NCBI GenBank assembly: GCA_039177555.1
Contig: JBCDFV010000005.1
Span: forward strand, 1 to 64,000
Length of the DNA: 64,000 nt
From: JANQGH01 sp039177555
Lineage (GTDB): Bacteria; Pseudomonadota; Alphaproteobacteria; DSM-16000; Inquilinaceae
Direction of reading: 5' to 3'
The notes under the pieces are model-generated. The model saw only the letters and a program-made list of their open reading frames with translations, was not told where the DNA came from and did no database searches. This document shows positions 61,953 through 64,000 of the stretch, piece by piece. The position numbers and the translations under genes were made by a program. The first letter of the stretch is position 1, and each line of letters starts with the position of its first letter.

Positions 61953-64000
61953 GCGAGAACATCGCCCTGCCGGCCACCCCGGCGCCGGCCGGCAAGCCTG
62001 GCTGGCAGCTATCGCGGGTGCAGCAGACGGGGGCGGGGCTCTTTGCGGTGCTGGTCGTGGCGGTGGTCGTTGGCCCCATGCTGTCGCCGTACGGCGCGTC
62101 GGAAACGGTTTGCGCGCCTTTCGCGCAGCCTTCGGCGGCTCATCTGCTCGGCTGCAATGATGTCGGCCAGGACCTGCTGACCGGCATCCTTACCGGCGGA
62201 CGCGTCTCCCTGGGCATCGGCCTGGCGACCGCACTGGTGACAACGACTTTGGCGACGATTTATGCGGTCACAGCCGCTTATCGGGGTGGCGCTGTGGATC
62301 TGGCGGCCATGCGTTTCGTTGATGCCATCATGGCGCTGCCGTTCCTGCCGCTGGTCATCGTTCTCGGCGCCTTTTTCGGCGGATCGATCTTCGTTCAGGT
62401 GGCTATTCTGTGCTTGGTCATGTGGGCGCAGCCGGTGCGCGAGTTGCGCGCGCAAGCACTCAATCTTCGTTCGGCGGAATATGTCAGCGCGTCACGCGCC
62501 ATGGGAGCGTCGGCCTGGCGCATCGTGACCCGCCACATCGTACCGGAACTGGCGCCGCTGATCGTGCCGCAGTTCGTACGCGTCGCCCACAATGCCATTT
62601 TGATCGAAAGCGCGCTTAGCTTTCTTGGTCTGGGCGACCCGGTGCAGAAGAGCTGGGGCACGATCCTGTTTCACGCCAATGCGCGCACCGCCTTCCTGAC
62701 GGATGCCTGGCTCTGGTGGGTTATGCCGCCGGGCTTGTTGATCGCGCTGTCCGTGGTGTCGCTGGCGCTGATCGGTCACGGCGTCGGCGACCGTCGCAAC
62801 GAGGGAACCGTCGCGGCGACGGAACGGCGCGGTCAGGGGCGCCGGCGCCGCACCGAGGACGCGTTCGAAGCTTCGGATGTCACCGTCGGCTATGGCGATC
62901 ATCGGGCCGTCGATCAGGTGTCTCTGACCGTTGCCAACGGCGACACGCTGGGGCTCGTTGGCGAAAGCGGCTCCGGCAAGTCGACGCTGGCGATGGCGGC
63001 TATCAGACTCTTGCCGCCGACAGGCCATATTGACGATGGGTCCTTCTGGCTGGGGTCGACCGACCTGCTGGAACTGACGCCTGCCGACCTCGCGGACCTC
63101 CGCGGCCAACGGATCGCGCTGGTACCGCAATCGGCGATGAATGCGCTTAACCCGGTTCAAACCGTGCGCACGCAGATCGTGGAAGCGATTCGCCTGCATC
63201 GCTCGGTCTCTAAGCAACAGGGCATTGCCAGGGCCGCCGAATTGCTGGATCTGGTGCATCTGCCGCGCGATCGTCTGTCGGCCTATCCCCATGAGCTGTC
63301 CGGCGGCATGCGCCAGCGCGTCGTCATCGCCATTGCCCTGGCCAACGACCCGGAGGTGCTGATCGCCGATGAGCCGACCACGGGCCTCGACGTACTGGTG
63401 CAGGCCGAGATCATGGCCCTGCTGCGGTCCCTGTCGGCGCGCCTGGGGCTCACGGTCCTGTTTGTCACCCACGACCTGCCGCTGATCGCCAGCGCCGCGT
63501 CCCGTCTTGCGATCATGCAGGCGGGTCGCGTGGTGGAGGAGGGCGCGCCCGAAGATCTGGCGCGCCAGCCCAGGCACAGCCATACGAAGGCCTTGTTCGA
63601 CAGCGTGCCGCATCTGCGGGATGCCAAGCTGTGGCAGCGCAACCCCGCAGCCGGACCGGTCCTGCTCGACATCGATGACGTGGCCGTCACCTTCAATCGA
63701 GGACTGGGCGCGCGCCTGAGGGGCGCGTCGCCGGTGCCGGCCGTGCGCGGCGTCTCGTTGCAGATGCGGCCGGGCGAGGTCGTCGGCCTGGTCGGTGGAT
63801 CGGGGTCAGGAAAGACGACGGTGGCGCGCATCGCCCTTGGCCTCATCGCGCCCGATCGTGGCCACGTCACGGTCGCGGGACAGCCGCCGAGACCCGGCAC
63901 CGTCGCCCACATGGTGTTTCAGGATCCCTACCAATCCATGCGGCCGGCCATGCGGGTCGAAGACGTGGTGGGTGAACCGCTGCGGATCGCCGGCCAGACT
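61949..64000 (+). CDS. DppC permease fused to two ABC ATPase domains (partial at window end)
   Basis: One continuous frame of 684 codons runs from a GTG overlapping the dppB-like stop to the last base. Residues about 25-285 are a DppC-type permease (GILTGGRVSLGIGLATAL, SASRAMGASAWRIVTRHIVPE, LSFLGLGDPVQKSWGTIL). A basic linker follows (about 288-308), then a DppD-type ATPase (Walker A GESGSGKST at about 338, LSGGMRQRV at about 450, Walker B EVLIADEPTTGLD). A second, DppF-type ATPase begins at about 590 (Walker A GGSGSGKTT at about 615) and is cut by the window. No stop or start lies at the joints. Two-ATPase fusions occur; adding the permease is unusual. Confidence 0.9.
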   Translation, partial: MSENIALPATPAPAGKPGWQLSRVQQTGAGLFAVLVVAVVVGPMLSPYGASETVCAPFAQPSAAHLLGCNDVGQDLLTGILTGGRVSLGIGLATALVTTTLATIYAVTAAYRGGAVDLAAMRFVDAIMALPFLPLVIVLGAFFGGSIFVQVAILCLVMWAQPVRELRAQALNLRSAEYVSASRAMGASAWRIVTRHIVPELAPLIVPQFVRVAHNAILIESALSFLGLGDPVQKSWGTILFHANARTAFLTDAWLWWVMPPGLLIALSVVSLALIGHGVGDRRNEGTVAATERRGQGRRRRTEDAFEASDVTVGYGDHRAVDQVSLTVANGDTLGLVGESGSGKSTLAMAAIRLLPPTGHIDDGSFWLGSTDLLELTPADLADLRGQRIALVPQSAMNALNPVQTVRTQIVEAIRLHRSVSKQQGIARAAELLDLVHLPRDRLSAYPHELSGGMRQRVVIAIALANDPEVLIADEPTTGLDVLVQAEIMALLRSLSARLGLTVLFVTHDLPLIASAASRLAIMQAGRVVEEGAPEDLARQPRHSHTKALFDSVPHLRDAKLWQRNPAAGPVLLDIDDVAVTFNRGLGARLRGASPVPAVRGVSLQMRPGEVVGLVGGSGSGKTTVARIALGLIAPDRGHVTVAGQPPRPGTVAHMVFQDPYQSMRPAMRVEDVVGEPLRIAGQT

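Noticed and set aside
1..64000. CRISPR arrays, tRNA or rRNA genes
   Set aside because: No regularly spaced repeats, no cloverleaf-like segment with a TTCGAATC-type arm outside genes, and no rRNA-like conserved stretch was seen by reading; a covariance-model scan would be decisive.

Overview
The window comes from a GC-rich chromosome, most likely of a free-living alphaproteobacterium (Rhodospirillales-like or a relative). This is judged from codon use, dense short overlaps (ATGA, TGATG, GTGA, TTGA), TRAP and ABC importers, a MocR regulator, AttH and an ECF41 sigma factor. No rRNA, tRNA or CRISPR array was seen. Most of the window is ordinary metabolic and transport DNA. There is an accessory-looking stretch at about 30.7-36.2 kb and a metal/iron stretch at about 49-64 kb.

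Region by region. 0-2.3 kb: the end of an unknown protein, a lytic transglycosylase-like protein, a formamidase-like hydrolase and a stand-alone Lrp ligand domain. 2.5-8.1 kb: an RpiR regulator, a binding protein, a fused permease, an ATPase and a histidine phosphatase; AfuABC-like sugar-phosphate import is a reasonable guess. 8.1-14.1 kb: small genes, then an AttEFGH-like ABC-lipocalin unit. 14.2-21.4 kb: IlvD/Edd dehydratase, 2-hydroxyacid dehydrogenase, cupin, P-loop kinase, VOC protein, SRAP protein and MocR. 21.4-30.7 kb: an ArsR/AHSA1 pair with a clear operator candidate, acyl-CoA dehydrogenase, Sua5, an orphan ParA, and an operon of a form II CoxL-like hydroxylase, CysQ and an NCS2 permease.

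30.7-36.2 kb is AT-richer and gene-poor. It holds an NTF2-like protein, a 38-residue membrane protein, a run of large palindromes including a 264 bp element with 30 bp terminal inverted repeats, a PAS-like/RadC fusion and an XRE regulator with a terminator. 36.4-43.5 kb is a catabolic cluster: TRAP transporter, DapA-family lyase, GntR regulator and GH38 alpha-mannosidase. 43.5-48.5 kb has an ECF41 sigma factor with its decarboxylase partner behind a consensus ECF41 promoter, an alpha/beta-hydrolase lacking its serine paired with a CaiB CoA-transferase, and an AraC regulator.

49-64 kb looks devoted to metal uptake. It has an ABC exporter downstream of an ExxE-motif membrane protein, a relic of a siderophore ABC system, and then an FTR1 permease overlapping a flavodoxin, followed by a CysJ-type NADPH reductase and an OprB-type porin. 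A Fur-box-like site precedes a family-5 ABC importer whose second permease and both ATPases are one polypeptide running off the window. The FTR1, flavodoxin, reductase and porin module is the best candidate for an undescribed system: reductive iron assimilation with a split diflavin reductase.
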